Below, one piece after another: positions 33,141 to 42,715 of a stretch of DNA of 64,000 bases. The stretch is from Hymenobacter puniceus (GTDB lineage Bacteria; Bacteroidota; Bacteroidia; Cytophagales; Hymenobacteraceae), in NCBI RefSeq assembly GCF_014333525.1, contig NZ_JACSCX010000005.1, positions 248,001 to 312,000 on the forward strand. The letters run 5' to 3'. The notes beneath the pieces are model-generated. The model saw only the letters and a list, made by a program, of their open reading frames with translations. It ran no database searches and was not told where the DNA came from. Position 1 is the stretch's first letter. Each line of letters begins with the position of its first letter. A program made the position numbers and the translations under genes.

Positions 33141-36100
33141 ATGGAACCAACGCACAATACGCAGCCCGAATCCTTCCTCCTGGGCCCAACTCTATCCGCC
33201 GATGAGTTGCTCGACACGTTGCCCTTGGGGATGCTGGTGCTGGATGAGCAGCACATTATCCGGCGCGCAAACCAGCAGGCGGCCCATTGGGGCGGTGTTT
33301 CCGCCGCGCAGCTACTGGGCCAGCCGCTCCTTCAGGCTGCTCTGCCCCTGGACATCCGCACAGGTTTTGTGCACCTGCTGAAATCGGAAGGTTCGGCACC
33401 CCAGGAAGTATACCTGCCCGAGCAACCAGAGCAGTGGCTTTCACTTTCAGCCAGCCGCCAGCCGGGCGGCTGGGTGCTGTATGGGCAAGACATCAGCCAG
33501 CAAAAGCAGGCTCAAGCCCAAGCCCTGCACCTGCACGACGAGCTGATAAAGCGGGCCACCGACAAGTACCATGCCCTGTTCTACACCATGGACCAGGGCT
33601 TCAGCCTGTTGGAACTCCTCTTCGACGAAACCGGGCAGCACGCCGTTGACTACCGCTATCTGGAACTCAATCCGGTATTTGCCCAGCAATCGGGCATGCC
33701 AGCCAACGCGCAAGGCAAATCCCTGCGGGAGTTGGTGCCAAATATTGAGCAGCCTGTTTTGCAGCGTCTCGAAAGAGTGGTTCGCACCGGCGAGCCGGTT
33801 CGCTACGAGCACTATATGTCCGAGCTGGGCCGCTGGTTTGAAGTGTGCACCTCGCAGGTGGGCGGGCAGGGCAGCCACACCCTTGCCAATGTTTCCACCG
33901 ACATTACGGCCCGCAAGCGCCGCGAACAGAATCTGGCGTTTCTGGCTGACCTGAACGTGGATTTTGCGCCGCTGCTTAGTGCCGAGCAGATTATGGCCCG
34001 CGTGAGTGAGCAGCTTGGTGACTACCTGCACCTGTCGCGCTGCCACCTGGCGGAAGTAGACGAGGCTGCCAGCACTTTGGTGGTGATATTTGACTGGCAG
34101 CACGCGGCCGGGCAGCTGCCGCCGCTGCTGGGGGCGCACCACATAGCCGATTACCTGACAGCCAACGGCCGCCAACACCTTAGCGCCGGCCAACCGCTGG
34201 TATTCAACGGCCAGGACGGCAGCGCCCTGATCAGCACCTCGCCCGATGTGCTAGCCACCATGGGCTTTGGCGCTTCCGTTGATATTCCGTTGCTCATTGA
34301 TGGCCACTGGCGCTTTTTACTTTCTGTAGCCCGGGCCGCGCCCGGTGAATGGCGGCCCGACGAAGTGGAGCTGCTGCAGCAGTTGGCCGCCCGCATTCAC
34401 GCGCGCCTAGCGCGTGCCCAGGTTGAAACAGACCTCAGGCAAGCGCACGACCAGCTGGCCGACGTGCTTGAGCACACAAACGACGCCTTCTACGGCCTGG
34501 ATGCAGATCTGCGCTTCACGTACATCAACCAGCGGGCCGCGCAGCTCTGGGGCTATGAGCAGGCCAGCCTTATCGGGCAGGTGTACTGGCAGCTATTTCC
34601 GCAGGTAATGGGCACCGAAGTTCTTCGCCAGCACCAAGAAGTGTTGCAAACCCGGCAACCAGTGCACTTTGAAACCATATCGCCTATCCTCGGCATCTGG
34701 ATTGAGATGAGCATCTATCCCAGCCAGCGGGGCGGCATTTCTGTGTTTTTTCGCGACATCACCGCCCGCCGGTACGCCGAGGTGCGCCAGTCGTTTCTGC
34801 TGCAGCTCAGCGATACACTGCGCTCGGTGACGGAGCCTGCCTCTATTCAGGAAACAGTGATGCACCTGGCGCGCCAGCACTTCGGGGCCGACCGCTGCTA
34901 CTATGGCGAAATTGAAGGTGATGCTGCCGTAATCCGGCATGATGCGTCGGCCGAAGGACTGCCTCCGGTAGCTGGCACATATCGGCTGGCTGATTTTGCG
35001 TTGCTGCAGACAGTTATTGAAGCCGGACAGCCGTTGATGGTGCGCGACGTGCGCCAGGATCTGCTGGCCGACGAAAACCTGCTTCAGCTTTGCCTGCAGC
35101 TACAAATCATTTCCTTTATCAATGTACCCGTTGTAAAAAACGGGCGGCCAAGCGGCGTGCTGTGTCTGGCGCAAGGCACCCCCCGCGACTGGACCACCGC
35201 CGACGTGAATCTGGCTGCTGAGGTAGCGGACCGCACCTGGGCTGCTGTGGAACGTGCCCGCGCCGACGATGCCCGCCATGCCAGCGAGCAGCGTTTACAG
35301 GCCGTAATGGAAAACCTACCGGGTGGAGCCGTATTTGTAGTGGATACCCGCTTACGCTACCAGCTGGCCGAGGGCGCTGCGCTACGCCAGATGGGCCTGC
35401 TGGCATCCGACTACGTGGGCCGCTCGGTGCAGGAAATGGTAGTTCCGCATCTCTGGCCCGACTACCAGCGCCTCTACGCGCAGGCTTTCACGGGCCAGCC
35501 ATTTGAGTACGAGCACGAGCAGGATGGGCAGACATTTACCGTCCGGGGCGGTCCGCTGCGCGACGTAGAAGGCAGCGTGGTGGCCGCGCTGGTCGTCAGC
35601 CACAACATCACCGCCCGCAAGCAGGCCGAAGACGCCTTGCGAAAGTCAGAAGAGAAGTTCCGGCTTTTCGTGACAACCAGCTCTGACACGCTCTACCGCA
35701 TGAGTCCCGACTGGCGGCAGATGCTTACGCTGGAAGGCAAAAGCTTTCTGGCTGACACTACCGACCCGACCATGAGTTGGATCGAGAAGTATCTTCCGCA
35801 GGAAGACCAGGCCTCTACCTGGGTTACTATTCGGGCGGCCATCAGCAGCCAGCAGCCTTTCCAGCTGGAACACCGCGTTCATCGTGCCGATGGGTCGGTG
35901 GGCTGGACGTATTCCCGGGCCGTACCGGTACTCGATGAGCAGGGCAACACCATCGAATGGTTTGGGTCGGCCACCGACATCACCGCCCGCAAGCAGGCGG
36001 AAGAGGCCTTGCGCCTGAGTGAGATGCGCCTGTCGCTGGCGCTGCAGGCAGGGCGTATGGGCAGCTTCGAATGGACCTCAAAAGACAACCGTATCAGTTT

Positions 36101-37910
36101 GTCGGCCATGTCGAGGGAGGTGCTGGGCTTACAGCCGGATATGTCTATTACCACCAGCGACGAAGGATTTTTGCTGCTGCACCCCGACGACCGTACCCGT
36201 CATCGGACTCTTTTTGAAGAGGCCGGCCGCACAGGCCAGGATTTTCACAGCATCTTCCGCATTGTGCGCCCCATTGATGGGGAAGTGCGCTGGATTGAGG
36301 AGCGCGGACAAGGGGCGCTCGACCCAGCCGGAAAAGGTATTTGCCTGCGCGGCGTACACTGGGATGTGACCGAGGCGATGCTGGCCCAGCAGCGGCTGGC
36401 TGAGTTCAACACCAGACTGGAGCAGCGCGTGGCCCGCCGCACCCGCGACCTGCAAGCCAGCCGCGACCTGCTGCAGTCCGTGTTTGATACCAACCTAATT
36501 GCTATGTCGGTACAGAAAGCCGTACGCGACGAAACCGGGGCGGTGCAGGATTTTCGGCTACAACTGGTAAGCGGAGAACTGGTGCGCTCCACCGGCCGTA
36601 CCGACCTTGTGGGCAAGCTGTATTCCGAGGAATACCCCGGCATCCGCGAAGCTGGCATCTTCGACCTGGCCGTGCGCACCGTAGAAACCGGTGTGCCGCA
36701 CGGCGCTGAGTACTACTATGGGTATGAAGGCTTTAACAAGTGGTTTGCCTGCCAGTTTGTGAAGCTGGACGACGGTATCGTGGCCACCAACCTCGACATC
36801 ACCGAGCGCAAAACGGCTGAGCAGGAACGCCTGCGGAACCTGCGCCTGCTGGAGCAGGCCGAAGCCGTGGCTGGCCTGGGCAGCTGGGACTACGACCTGA
36901 CCACCAATACCATGCACTGGTCTGATGGCATGTACCAGCTGTTTGGCTTGCCCGTGGGCAGCCCCGTGACACCAGCCGACTACCTGGCCATGGTGATGCC
37001 TGACGACCGGCCCCGGGCCGAGCAGCTAGTACGCCGCCTGGCCACCGGCGCGGGCGACTTCGAGGAAACGCTGTGCCTGCGCGTGCACGGCCAGGTGAAA
37101 ACAGTGCGCATAAAGTCGGTGGTGTTTCATAATGAGCAGCATCAGGCTGTGCGTGTGTTGGGCGTAGACCTGGACATCAGCGAGCTGCAGCGGCTGGAGA
37201 AAGACAACCTGCGCCTGCGCTTGCGCCAGCAGCGGGACCTGTTTGAGGCCGTGCAGGCTGCTCAGGAAGCCGAGCGCAAGCGCATGGCCGAAAGCCTGCA
37301 CAACGGCATCGGCCAGATGCTGTACGCCACCAAGCTTCGCCTCGACCGGCTGCATACTCCACTGCTGGACACCGACCCCACCCTGGCTACAGCCCGCCGC
37401 GAGGTAGATCAGCTGCTGGGGGAGGCTATTCGCCAAACCCGTAGCCTCTCGCACGAGCTGGTACCCATGGTGCTGGCTGAATTTGGTTTGGCTGCCGCCC
37501 TGAAAGATATATGCCGCAACAGCAGTAGCCCGCACCTGCGCCTACAATGCCACCTGATCCTTGACGATGCTGCCGCACCGCTCAGCCAGCCCCTCCAGAT
37601 GGCGCTCTACCGGATGGCCCAGGAGTTAGCCCAAAATATCATAAAGCATGCGCAGGGCGCTAGCGAGGCAAGTCTGGAGCTGGAAACCATGCCCGGCTGG
37701 GTGATACTGCGGGCTGAAGACAACGGCCGGGGATTTGCCCAGACGCCAGCTACCTCCCCCGGCTTGGGTTTGCGCAGCATGCGCGACCGGGTAGCCCTGC
37801 TCGGGGGCCGGTTGGAAACTGGTTCCGTCACTTCAGGCGGCGCGTACGTACGTATACGTATTCCCTTACCTGCTACTTCTGCCCACCATGATTCGGATAT
37901 TCCTTGTTGA
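33141..37910 (+). CDS. Soluble multi-PAS/GAF sensor histidine kinase
   Basis: A 1589-residue kinase without transmembrane segments. In order: PAS (15-125), PAS (140-265), GAF (275-430), PAS (435-545), GAF (550-705), PAS (710-835), PAS (840-965), PAS (965-1090), PAS (1105-1235), PAS (1245-1350), HisKA_3 (1365-1440) and HATPase (1475-1580). Most PAS units end in the D-I-T-A-R-K type linker. The phospho-acceptor is His1387 in ESLHNGIGQM; the ATP lid has EDNGRGF and GLGLRSM. HisKA_3 kinases pair with NarL-type regulators, and one overlaps the 3' end by 23 nt. The ATG at 33141 is chosen over an in-frame GTG start (33072) because homology begins after it. Confidence 0.93.
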   Translation: MEPTHNTQPESFLLGPTLSADELLDTLPLGMLVLDEQHIIRRANQQAAHWGGVSAAQLLGQPLLQAALPLDIRTGFVHLLKSEGSAPQEVYLPEQPEQWLSLSASRQPGGWVLYGQDISQQKQAQAQALHLHDELIKRATDKYHALFYTMDQGFSLLELLFDETGQHAVDYRYLELNPVFAQQSGMPANAQGKSLRELVPNIEQPVLQRLERVVRTGEPVRYEHYMSELGRWFEVCTSQVGGQGSHTLANVSTDITARKRREQNLAFLADLNVDFAPLLSAEQIMARVSEQLGDYLHLSRCHLAEVDEAASTLVVIFDWQHAAGQLPPLLGAHHIADYLTANGRQHLSAGQPLVFNGQDGSALISTSPDVLATMGFGASVDIPLLIDGHWRFLLSVARAAPGEWRPDEVELLQQLAARIHARLARAQVETDLRQAHDQLADVLEHTNDAFYGLDADLRFTYINQRAAQLWGYEQASLIGQVYWQLFPQVMGTEVLRQHQEVLQTRQPVHFETISPILGIWIEMSIYPSQRGGISVFFRDITARRYAEVRQSFLLQLSDTLRSVTEPASIQETVMHLARQHFGADRCYYGEIEGDAAVIRHDASAEGLPPVAGTYRLADFALLQTVIEAGQPLMVRDVRQDLLADENLLQLCLQLQIISFINVPVVKNGRPSGVLCLAQGTPRDWTTADVNLAAEVADRTWAAVERARADDARHASEQRLQAVMENLPGGAVFVVDTRLRYQLAEGAALRQMGLLASDYVGRSVQEMVVPHLWPDYQRLYAQAFTGQPFEYEHEQDGQTFTVRGGPLRDVEGSVVAALVVSHNITARKQAEDALRKSEEKFRLFVTTSSDTLYRMSPDWRQMLTLEGKSFLADTTDPTMSWIEKYLPQEDQASTWVTIRAAISSQQPFQLEHRVHRADGSVGWTYSRAVPVLDEQGNTIEWFGSATDITARKQAEEALRLSEMRLSLALQAGRMGSFEWTSKDNRISLSAMSREVLGLQPDMSITTSDEGFLLLHPDDRTRHRTLFEEAGRTGQDFHSIFRIVRPIDGEVRWIEERGQGALDPAGKGICLRGVHWDVTEAMLAQQRLAEFNTRLEQRVARRTRDLQASRDLLQSVFDTNLIAMSVQKAVRDETGAVQDFRLQLVSGELVRSTGRTDLVGKLYSEEYPGIREAGIFDLAVRTVETGVPHGAEYYYGYEGFNKWFACQFVKLDDGIVATNLDITERKTAEQERLRNLRLLEQAEAVAGLGSWDYDLTTNTMHWSDGMYQLFGLPVGSPVTPADYLAMVMPDDRPRAEQLVRRLATGAGDFEETLCLRVHGQVKTVRIKSVVFHNEQHQAVRVLGVDLDISELQRLEKDNLRLRLRQQRDLFEAVQAAQEAERKRMAESLHNGIGQMLYATKLRLDRLHTPLLDTDPTLATARREVDQLLGEAIRQTRSLSHELVPMVLAEFGLAAALKDICRNSSSPHLRLQCHLILDDAAAPLSQPLQMALYRMAQELAQNIIKHAQGASEASLELETMPGWVILRAEDNGRGFAQTPATSPGLGLRSMRDRVALLGGRLETGSVTSGGAYVRIRIPLPATSAHHDSDIPC

Positions 37911-38529
37911 TGACCACACTGTCCTGCGACACGGTCTGCGGGCGCTATTTCAGCAGGAAAACACATTCCAGGTTGTTGGAGAAGCTGAAAACGGCGAACA
38001 GCTGCTAGCCCAGCTACCCACCACGCCCTGCGACGTAGTGCTACTGGACCTGAACATGGCCGGCCTGAATGGCTTGGCTACCACCCAGCGCCTGCACACT
38101 GAGTTTCCCGATGTGCGCGTGCTGGTGCTGTCTATGGTGGCCTGCGAGCGGGCCATTGGGCAGGTGCTGGCGGCCGGGGCCCACGGCTATATACTCAAAA
38201 ACGCCGGCCACGAAGAAATTGTACTGGCCGTACGGACAGTAGCCGCTGGCCAGCGTTTCCTGTGCTCTGAGGTAGGCTTGGCGCTGCTGGAAAAAATGCT
38301 GGCCAACTCCCCGGAACCCATTATCAAACCCATAGGTGGCCTTTCAGTACGGGAGCAGGAAATCCTTCGGCTGGTGGCCGATGGCATGACCACTGCCCAG
38401 ATTGCCGACAAGCTGTTTACCAGCCCGCGCACTGTGGAAACTCACCGCCAGAACATCATGGAGAAAACCGGTGCCCGGAATACAGCTGCGCTGGTGAAAA
38501 CGGCTGTCAGTGCAGGGTGGCTTAGCTAA
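37888..38529 (+). CDS. NarL/FixJ family response regulator
   Basis: A 213-residue regulator: receiver domain (1-120) with FLVDDH, phospho-acceptor Asp in VLLDLNMAG and the Lys of ILKNAG, then a LuxR-type HTH (about 145-205: SVREQEILRLVADGMTTAQI, SPRTVETHRQNIM). It starts inside the kinase gene, so the two are translationally coupled and form a two-component system. Around the stop, TAG (38523), TAA (38527) and TAA (38531) at 4-nt spacing close all three frames. Confidence 0.95.
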   Translation: MIRIFLVDDHTVLRHGLRALFQQENTFQVVGEAENGEQLLAQLPTTPCDVVLLDLNMAGLNGLATTQRLHTEFPDVRVLVLSMVACERAIGQVLAAGAHGYILKNAGHEEIVLAVRTVAAGQRFLCSEVGLALLEKMLANSPEPIIKPIGGLSVREQEILRLVADGMTTAQIADKLFTSPRTVETHRQNIMEKTGARNTAALVKTAVSAGWLS

Positions 38530-38582
38530 TTAACCCAGGCGACTGACTTACATCTGGCGGGTTGCGGCTGACCCAAAACCGG

Positions 38583-38602
38583 CCTCCGTACATGTACGGA
38601 GG
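38583..38602. repeat. Perfect 20-bp palindrome
   Basis: CCTCCGTACATGTACGGAGG is fully self-complementary with no loop. With no T-run it looks more like a dimeric protein-binding site than a terminator; it lies 54 nt after the response-regulator stop and far upstream of the GH1-like gene. Confidence 0.6.
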
Positions 38603-38725
38603 CTGCTGGAATAACCACGTAATTTCCTCATAAAGGGCAGTATACGGCCCTCCGTCCGGCATTTTCAGCCGTAGAAACAGGCCCTGGTGTGCCATTGCCG
38701 CTAGGCCTGTTCCTACGCTCTACCC

Positions 38726-38905
38726 ATGAAAACCGACGCTTCCCTGTCTCGCCCATGGTTGGCTTTGCTTGCGGCAACCGGTGCTTCCCAGAATACCGCA
38801 CCCATTGCGCCAGAAGCTACACCGCCTAAAAAGTGGCCGCCGTATTACAGCAGGCCGGTATGCTGGCCTCACCCCCGCTTGTTGGAATTTGGCCGCCCTA
38901 TGTAG
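38726..38905 (+). CDS. Possible 59-residue exported peptide
   Basis: An ATG-started frame encodes MKTDASLSRPWLALLAATGA followed by a Pro-rich region and stops at TAG (38903-38905). The N-terminus loosely resembles a signal peptide. There is no homology I recognise, and the frame may be chance. Confidence 0.2.
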   Translation: MKTDASLSRPWLALLAATGASQNTAPIAPEATPPKKWPPYYSRPVCWPHPRLLEFGRPM

Positions 38906-39026
38906 GGTGTAACCGGTAGCACTTTCCTGCTCCAAGCCTGGATATGCCTCCATTGCTGGTAGTACCGCACTATCTGCTGAGGATCCGCTCTGCCGCCCCA
39001 ACCTCACCATCTCCACCACCCAACCC

Positions 39027-40313
39027 ATGACGAACGTCGAACTATGGGGCGGGGTCGAATGCACCTGCCGGCGGATTGAAGACAGCTATTCCGACCAGCT
39101 CACGCGCAGTGGGCACCGGCACCGGCTAACCGACCTCGACCTGTTTGCCGAGCTGGGCTTACGTACGCTGCGCTACCCGGTACTTTGGGAGCACACAGCC
39201 CCCGATAGCCTCGACCACCCTGACTGGCGCTGGCCTGACGAGCGGCTGCCCCGGCTGCAGGCCCTGGGCATCGAGCCGATTGTGGGTTTGGTGCACCATG
39301 GAAGCGGCCCCCGCTACACTGCCCTCAACCAGCCTGATTTTGCTCCTGGCCTAGCCCGCTACGCCGGCCTGGTAGCTAGGCGCTACCCGTGGGTGCGTTA
39401 CTACACCCCCGTAAACGAGCCTCTGACCACAGCCCGCTTTAGTGGTCTTTATGGGCTATGGTATCCCCACGGCACCACCGATGCCGCGTTTGTGCGTGTC
39501 CTCTACAACCAACTGCTTGCCACCAAACTGGCGATGCAGGCCATCCGGCGCGTAAATCCCGCGGCGCAGCTGGTGCAAACCGAAGACCTGGGCCAGACCC
39601 ATTCGACGCCGCTTCTGGCCGACCAGGCTAGCTTTGAGAATCATCGGCGCTGGCTAACGTTCGACTTGCTGAGCGGCGCCGTGACGCAGCAGCACCCGCT
39701 GTGGTCGTATCTGCGCCGCCACGGCCTGCATACTGCCGAGCTGTTGAACTTTCAGTACGATCCGCTCCCGCCTGACATTCTGGGCATCAACTACTACGCC
39801 ACCAGTGAGCGGTTTCTGGATGACCGGCTCCGCTTCTACCCCGGCCGGGGCACACTGCCAGCCCTGAGTGGACGCCCCGCCTACGTTGATGTGGAGGCAG
39901 TGCGCGTACCTGATGCCCATTTACTGGGCCTGGAAGGCGTGTTACAGCAAGCCTGGGCGCGCTACGGCCGGCCACTAGCCGTAACAGAATCGCACCTGGG
40001 GTGCACCCGCGAAGAGCAGATGCGCTGGCTGCACCAAGCCTGGGAGGCTACCAACCGCCTGCGGGCCAGCGGCGTGGATGTGCGCGGCCTCACGGTGTGG
40101 TCGTTGCTGGGTGCTTACGACTGGGACAACCTGCTCACCCACGATGGAGCCTCCTATGAAAGTGGGGCGTTTGATGTGCGCGGTGGTCAGCCCCGCCCCA
40201 CGGCCCTCTGCAAAATGGTGCAAAACCTGGCCCGCCATGGCCACCATCAGCACCCCGTCCTGCAAGGTCCTGGCTGGTGGCAGCGTCCCACGCGCTTCTA
40301 TGCAACCGCCTGA
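39027..40313 (+). CDS. Family 1 glycoside hydrolase-like protein
   Basis: A 428-residue TIM-barrel protein of the GH1 superfamily. The acid/base motif is TPVNEP (Glu131) and the nucleophile position is Glu321 in VTESHLGC, in place of the usual TENG. LRYPVLWEHTAP and LGINYYATSERF match the clan. In many bacteria this divergent GH1 is fused to a dTDP-4-dehydrorhamnose reductase-like domain; here the partner is the next gene, 13 nt downstream. No signal peptide. Substrate unknown; the divergent nucleophile context means activity is not certain. Confidence 0.85.
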   Translation: MTNVELWGGVECTCRRIEDSYSDQLTRSGHRHRLTDLDLFAELGLRTLRYPVLWEHTAPDSLDHPDWRWPDERLPRLQALGIEPIVGLVHHGSGPRYTALNQPDFAPGLARYAGLVARRYPWVRYYTPVNEPLTTARFSGLYGLWYPHGTTDAAFVRVLYNQLLATKLAMQAIRRVNPAAQLVQTEDLGQTHSTPLLADQASFENHRRWLTFDLLSGAVTQQHPLWSYLRRHGLHTAELLNFQYDPLPPDILGINYYATSERFLDDRLRFYPGRGTLPALSGRPAYVDVEAVRVPDAHLLGLEGVLQQAWARYGRPLAVTESHLGCTREEQMRWLHQAWEATNRLRASGVDVRGLTVWSLLGAYDWDNLLTHDGASYESGAFDVRGGQPRPTALCKMVQNLARHGHHQHPVLQGPGWWQRPTRFYATA

Positions 40314-40326
40314 TTTCCTTTTTCGC

Positions 40327-41250
40327 ATGAACTACCCTACCCCTTTGTCAGCTACCGAAACAGCTTCGCTTGGCAGCCCACCTTTGCTCATAACGGGCCG
40401 CACCGGTACGCTGGGCCAGGCGTTCCGGTGGGTGTGCCGCATTCGTGGGCTGGAAGCAGTGTGCCTCGGCCGCGCCGAACTGGACATTGCGGATGCCTCG
40501 GCAATTAACCGGGCCTTGGAGCGCTACCAGCCCTGGGCCGTAGTGAATGCTGCAGGTTATGTGCGCGTAGATGAGGCTGAAACCGATATGGCCCGCTGCT
40601 ACCGCGAAAATACCATTGGCCCGGCGCTGCTGGCCGAAGCCTGTGCGGCCCGCGGCATCCAGCTGCTCACCTTTTCCTCGGACCTGGTATTCGACGGAGG
40701 GCAAAACCATGCGTACCTCGAAACCGACCGTACCCGGCCCCTCAACTTCTATGGCCACAGCAAGCAACAGGCCGAGCAGGCAGTTCTGACTTGGCTGCCA
40801 ACGGCGCTGGTGGTGCGTACCAGCGCCTTTTTCAGTGCCTGGGACTCGCACAATTTCGTGCACCATGCTTTGGCCGCTGCCCGCACCGGCCAGCTTTTTC
40901 CCGCCGCCAACGACCTGCTCATCTCGCCCACCTATGTACCTGACCTGGTGAATACTGCCCTCGACCTGCTGCTGGACGAGGAGCACGGCATCTGGCACCT
41001 CGCCAACCACGGCACCTGTACCTGGGCTGAGCTGGCCCGCCAGGCAGTAGCCGCTGCTGGCCTCGATAGTACGGGCATTGTGCCCCAGCCGGTATCGTCG
41101 TTTAGCTGGGCAGCGGTGCGGCCTGGTTTCAGCGCGTTGCGCAGCCAACAGGGCATGCTGCTACCGAGTGTGGAAAATGCCCTGCAACGCTATTTGATTG
41201 ACGAACAATTGCTGCAGTCAGCAAATCCCCCAGCGCTGCTGGTTGAATGA
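40327..41250 (+). CDS. RmlD-like NAD(P)-binding reductase
   Basis: A 307-residue extended SDR of the dTDP-4-dehydrorhamnose reductase type: ITGRTGTLGQAF binds cofactor, VVNAAGYVRVDEAE and FSSDLVFDGG follow, and YGHSKQQAE provides the catalytic Tyr-xxx-Lys. No other rhamnose genes (rmlA, B, C) are present, so it is probably not a dedicated rhamnose enzyme. It lies 13 nt after the GH1-like gene and seems to be the split-off second half of the fusion. The ATG 40327 is chosen; the upstream frame overlaps GH1. Confidence 0.85.
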   Translation: MNYPTPLSATETASLGSPPLLITGRTGTLGQAFRWVCRIRGLEAVCLGRAELDIADASAINRALERYQPWAVVNAAGYVRVDEAETDMARCYRENTIGPALLAEACAARGIQLLTFSSDLVFDGGQNHAYLETDRTRPLNFYGHSKQQAEQAVLTWLPTALVVRTSAFFSAWDSHNFVHHALAAARTGQLFPAANDLLISPTYVPDLVNTALDLLLDEEHGIWHLANHGTCTWAELARQAVAAAGLDSTGIVPQPVSSFSWAAVRPGFSALRSQQGMLLPSVENALQRYLIDEQLLQSANPPALLVE

Positions 41251-41410
41251 ATGGTAAAGCCAACTGCCACACATAGCCTGCCAGAACCACTCTGTTGCGT
41301 TGCGCTCCAATCGAACAGCCGCTATGCCCCACAGAGTAGCTGGCATACATAAGGTACAGCCTAGTACCCGGAAACTTTAGTTAAATCTGTCCTCAACACG
41401 AATCTGCCTC

Positions 41411-41668
41411 ATGCCTCTGCACCCCGAGCTAGACAAAAAGCTAAGCAAAATCTTCGAGCCTAAAACCAGCATCAACGACGTGTTTAAAGGCTACGACATC
41501 ACCTTTGTTACCAACGAGCATGGCGAGCCGGTGCTGCTGTTCTTCGGCCAGCGGCGGCCCGATGGGCTGATAGTTGGCGAACGGTACACGCGTACCATCA
41601 AGCGCCAGCCGGGCAGCCTGGAAGTGAAATCCAGCCATTGGGACAATCAAGGCAAGATTATGCGCTAA
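41411..41668 (+). CDS. Small conserved-type hypothetical protein
   Basis: An 85-residue protein: HPELDKKLSKIFEPKTSIND, then a beta-rich part with FGQRRPDGLIVGERYTRTIK and KSSHWDNQGKIMR. No signal or membrane segment. Composition and a clean ATG 160 nt after the previous gene suggest it is real; function unknown. Similar short proteins are, to my knowledge, common in Hymenobacter. A strong hairpin follows. Confidence 0.7.
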   Translation: MPLHPELDKKLSKIFEPKTSINDVFKGYDITFVTNEHGEPVLLFFGQRRPDGLIVGERYTRTIKRQPGSLEVKSSHWDNQGKIMR

Positions 41669-41725
41669 AGCAGAAGCAGTATAGCCTCCGGCAAAGCTAC
41701 TGGTTGGCGGTACTGCCGTCCTTGA

Positions 41726-41790
41726 AAGACCCCGGCCCCGGCAAAGCAGCAGCTGTCTGGCAACTGCTGCTTTGCCGGGGCCGGGGTCTT
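41726..41790. terminator. Bidirectional hairpin, 27-bp perfect stem
   Basis: The arm 41726-41752 (AAGACCCCGGCCCCGGCAAA...) is exactly inverted at 41764-41790 with an 11-nt loop. It lies between the convergent small hypothetical gene and cphB. U-tracts are weak, but the stem is extremely stable. Confidence 0.8.
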
Positions 41791-41857
41791 CTGTGATTGT
41801 ACAATCCACATTTTACCCGCCTGGGTTACGCTGCTGCTTGAATCAATTGCAGGCAAC

Positions 41858-42715
41858 TTACTCCGGCGTTTCAACCGGGGGCTTGCTGGAGAAAAAGCCG
41901 GGCAACGTGAAGCGCTGCCCTTTGGCCAGCAGGTGCAGGCGCAGGTCGCGGATGGAAAACACCTCTCCGGGCTGCACTTCGGGAATCGTGTTGCCCGTGC
42001 ATCCGTGGCCATCCAGCAGCACCGCAATACCGTTGCCGATAACCTCCAGCTCATTGCCTTTGGTGACGAGCACGGCGGTGTCTTCTTCCAAACCCAGGCC
42101 GATGCAGCCGGGATTGGTAGCAATAATCTGAGCCATACGCACGATGCGGCCCCGGGCAATGAAGTGCGTATCCACGGCTACATCACGCAGTAGCTGCAGG
42201 CCAGTGGTGATGTGGATTTCATCTTTCACGAAGCCGGCATCATTGCGGCCCTGATAAATCATGGGAGTGCTCATGGCAGTGGCCCCCGCGCTGGTGCCCG
42301 CAATAATTATCGGCTCGCGCAGGTAGCGTTCTGTGAGGCGTTCCAGCACCAGCGTCCCCCCAAGCAGGGCTGTGAGGCGCAGCTGGTCGCCGCCCGTAAA
42401 CATCACGCCATTGGCCCGATTCAGTATTTCCAGCGCCTCCACGCTGTTGGCCTGCTCACGGCTTTGTATGTTCAGCACCTCAACATGCTTGAGGCCAAGA
42501 GTATTGAAAAGGTCAACGTAGTCTTTGGCTGAAACTTCTGGCTCTTCTGACGCGGTAGGAATGACGACGATGGTACCTTTCTTGGGTAGCTCATCCACAA
42601 ATCGCTGCAAAATAAACTCCGGTGACTGCTCGTGCGAAGGACCGGCTTTCTCGCGCTGCTCATGGCCACCAATAAGAAGCAGTTTGCCTTTGGGAACAGG
42701 AAATATGTTGGGCAT
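41858..42715 (-). CDS. cphB: Cyanophycinase
   Basis: A 285-residue serine peptidase of the cyanophycinase family (S51), hydrolysing the Asp-Arg polymer cyanophycin to beta-Asp-Arg. The nucleophile is Ser142 in GTSAGATA, with FTGGDQLRLT (106-115) and the histidine-bearing segments RYLREPIIIAG and DTHFIARGR typical of the family. Cytoplasmic. The isoaspartyl peptidase that would cleave the dipeptide is 347 nt upstream on the same strand. The ATG at 42715 gives normal length. Confidence 0.93.
   Translation of the reverse strand: MPNIFPVPKGKLLLIGGHEQREKAGPSHEQSPEFILQRFVDELPKKGTIVVIPTASEEPEVSAKDYVDLFNTLGLKHVEVLNIQSREQANSVEALEILNRANGVMFTGGDQLRLTALLGGTLVLERLTERYLREPIIIAGTSAGATAMSTPMIYQGRNDAGFVKDEIHITTGLQLLRDVAVDTHFIARGRIVRMAQIIATNPGCIGLGLEEDTAVLVTKGNELEVIGNGIAVLLDGHGCTGNTIPEVQPGEVFSIRDLRLHLLAKGQRFTLPGFFSSKPPVETPE

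Larger units (their letters stand above)
38530..39026. other. 497-nt spacer between the response regulator and the GH1-like gene
   Basis: Holds the perfect palindrome CCTCCGTACATGTACGGAGG (38583-38602), which could be a regulator operator or a weak terminator, and a possible 59-codon reading frame (38726-38905). The rest shows nothing recognisable. Confidence 0.4.
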
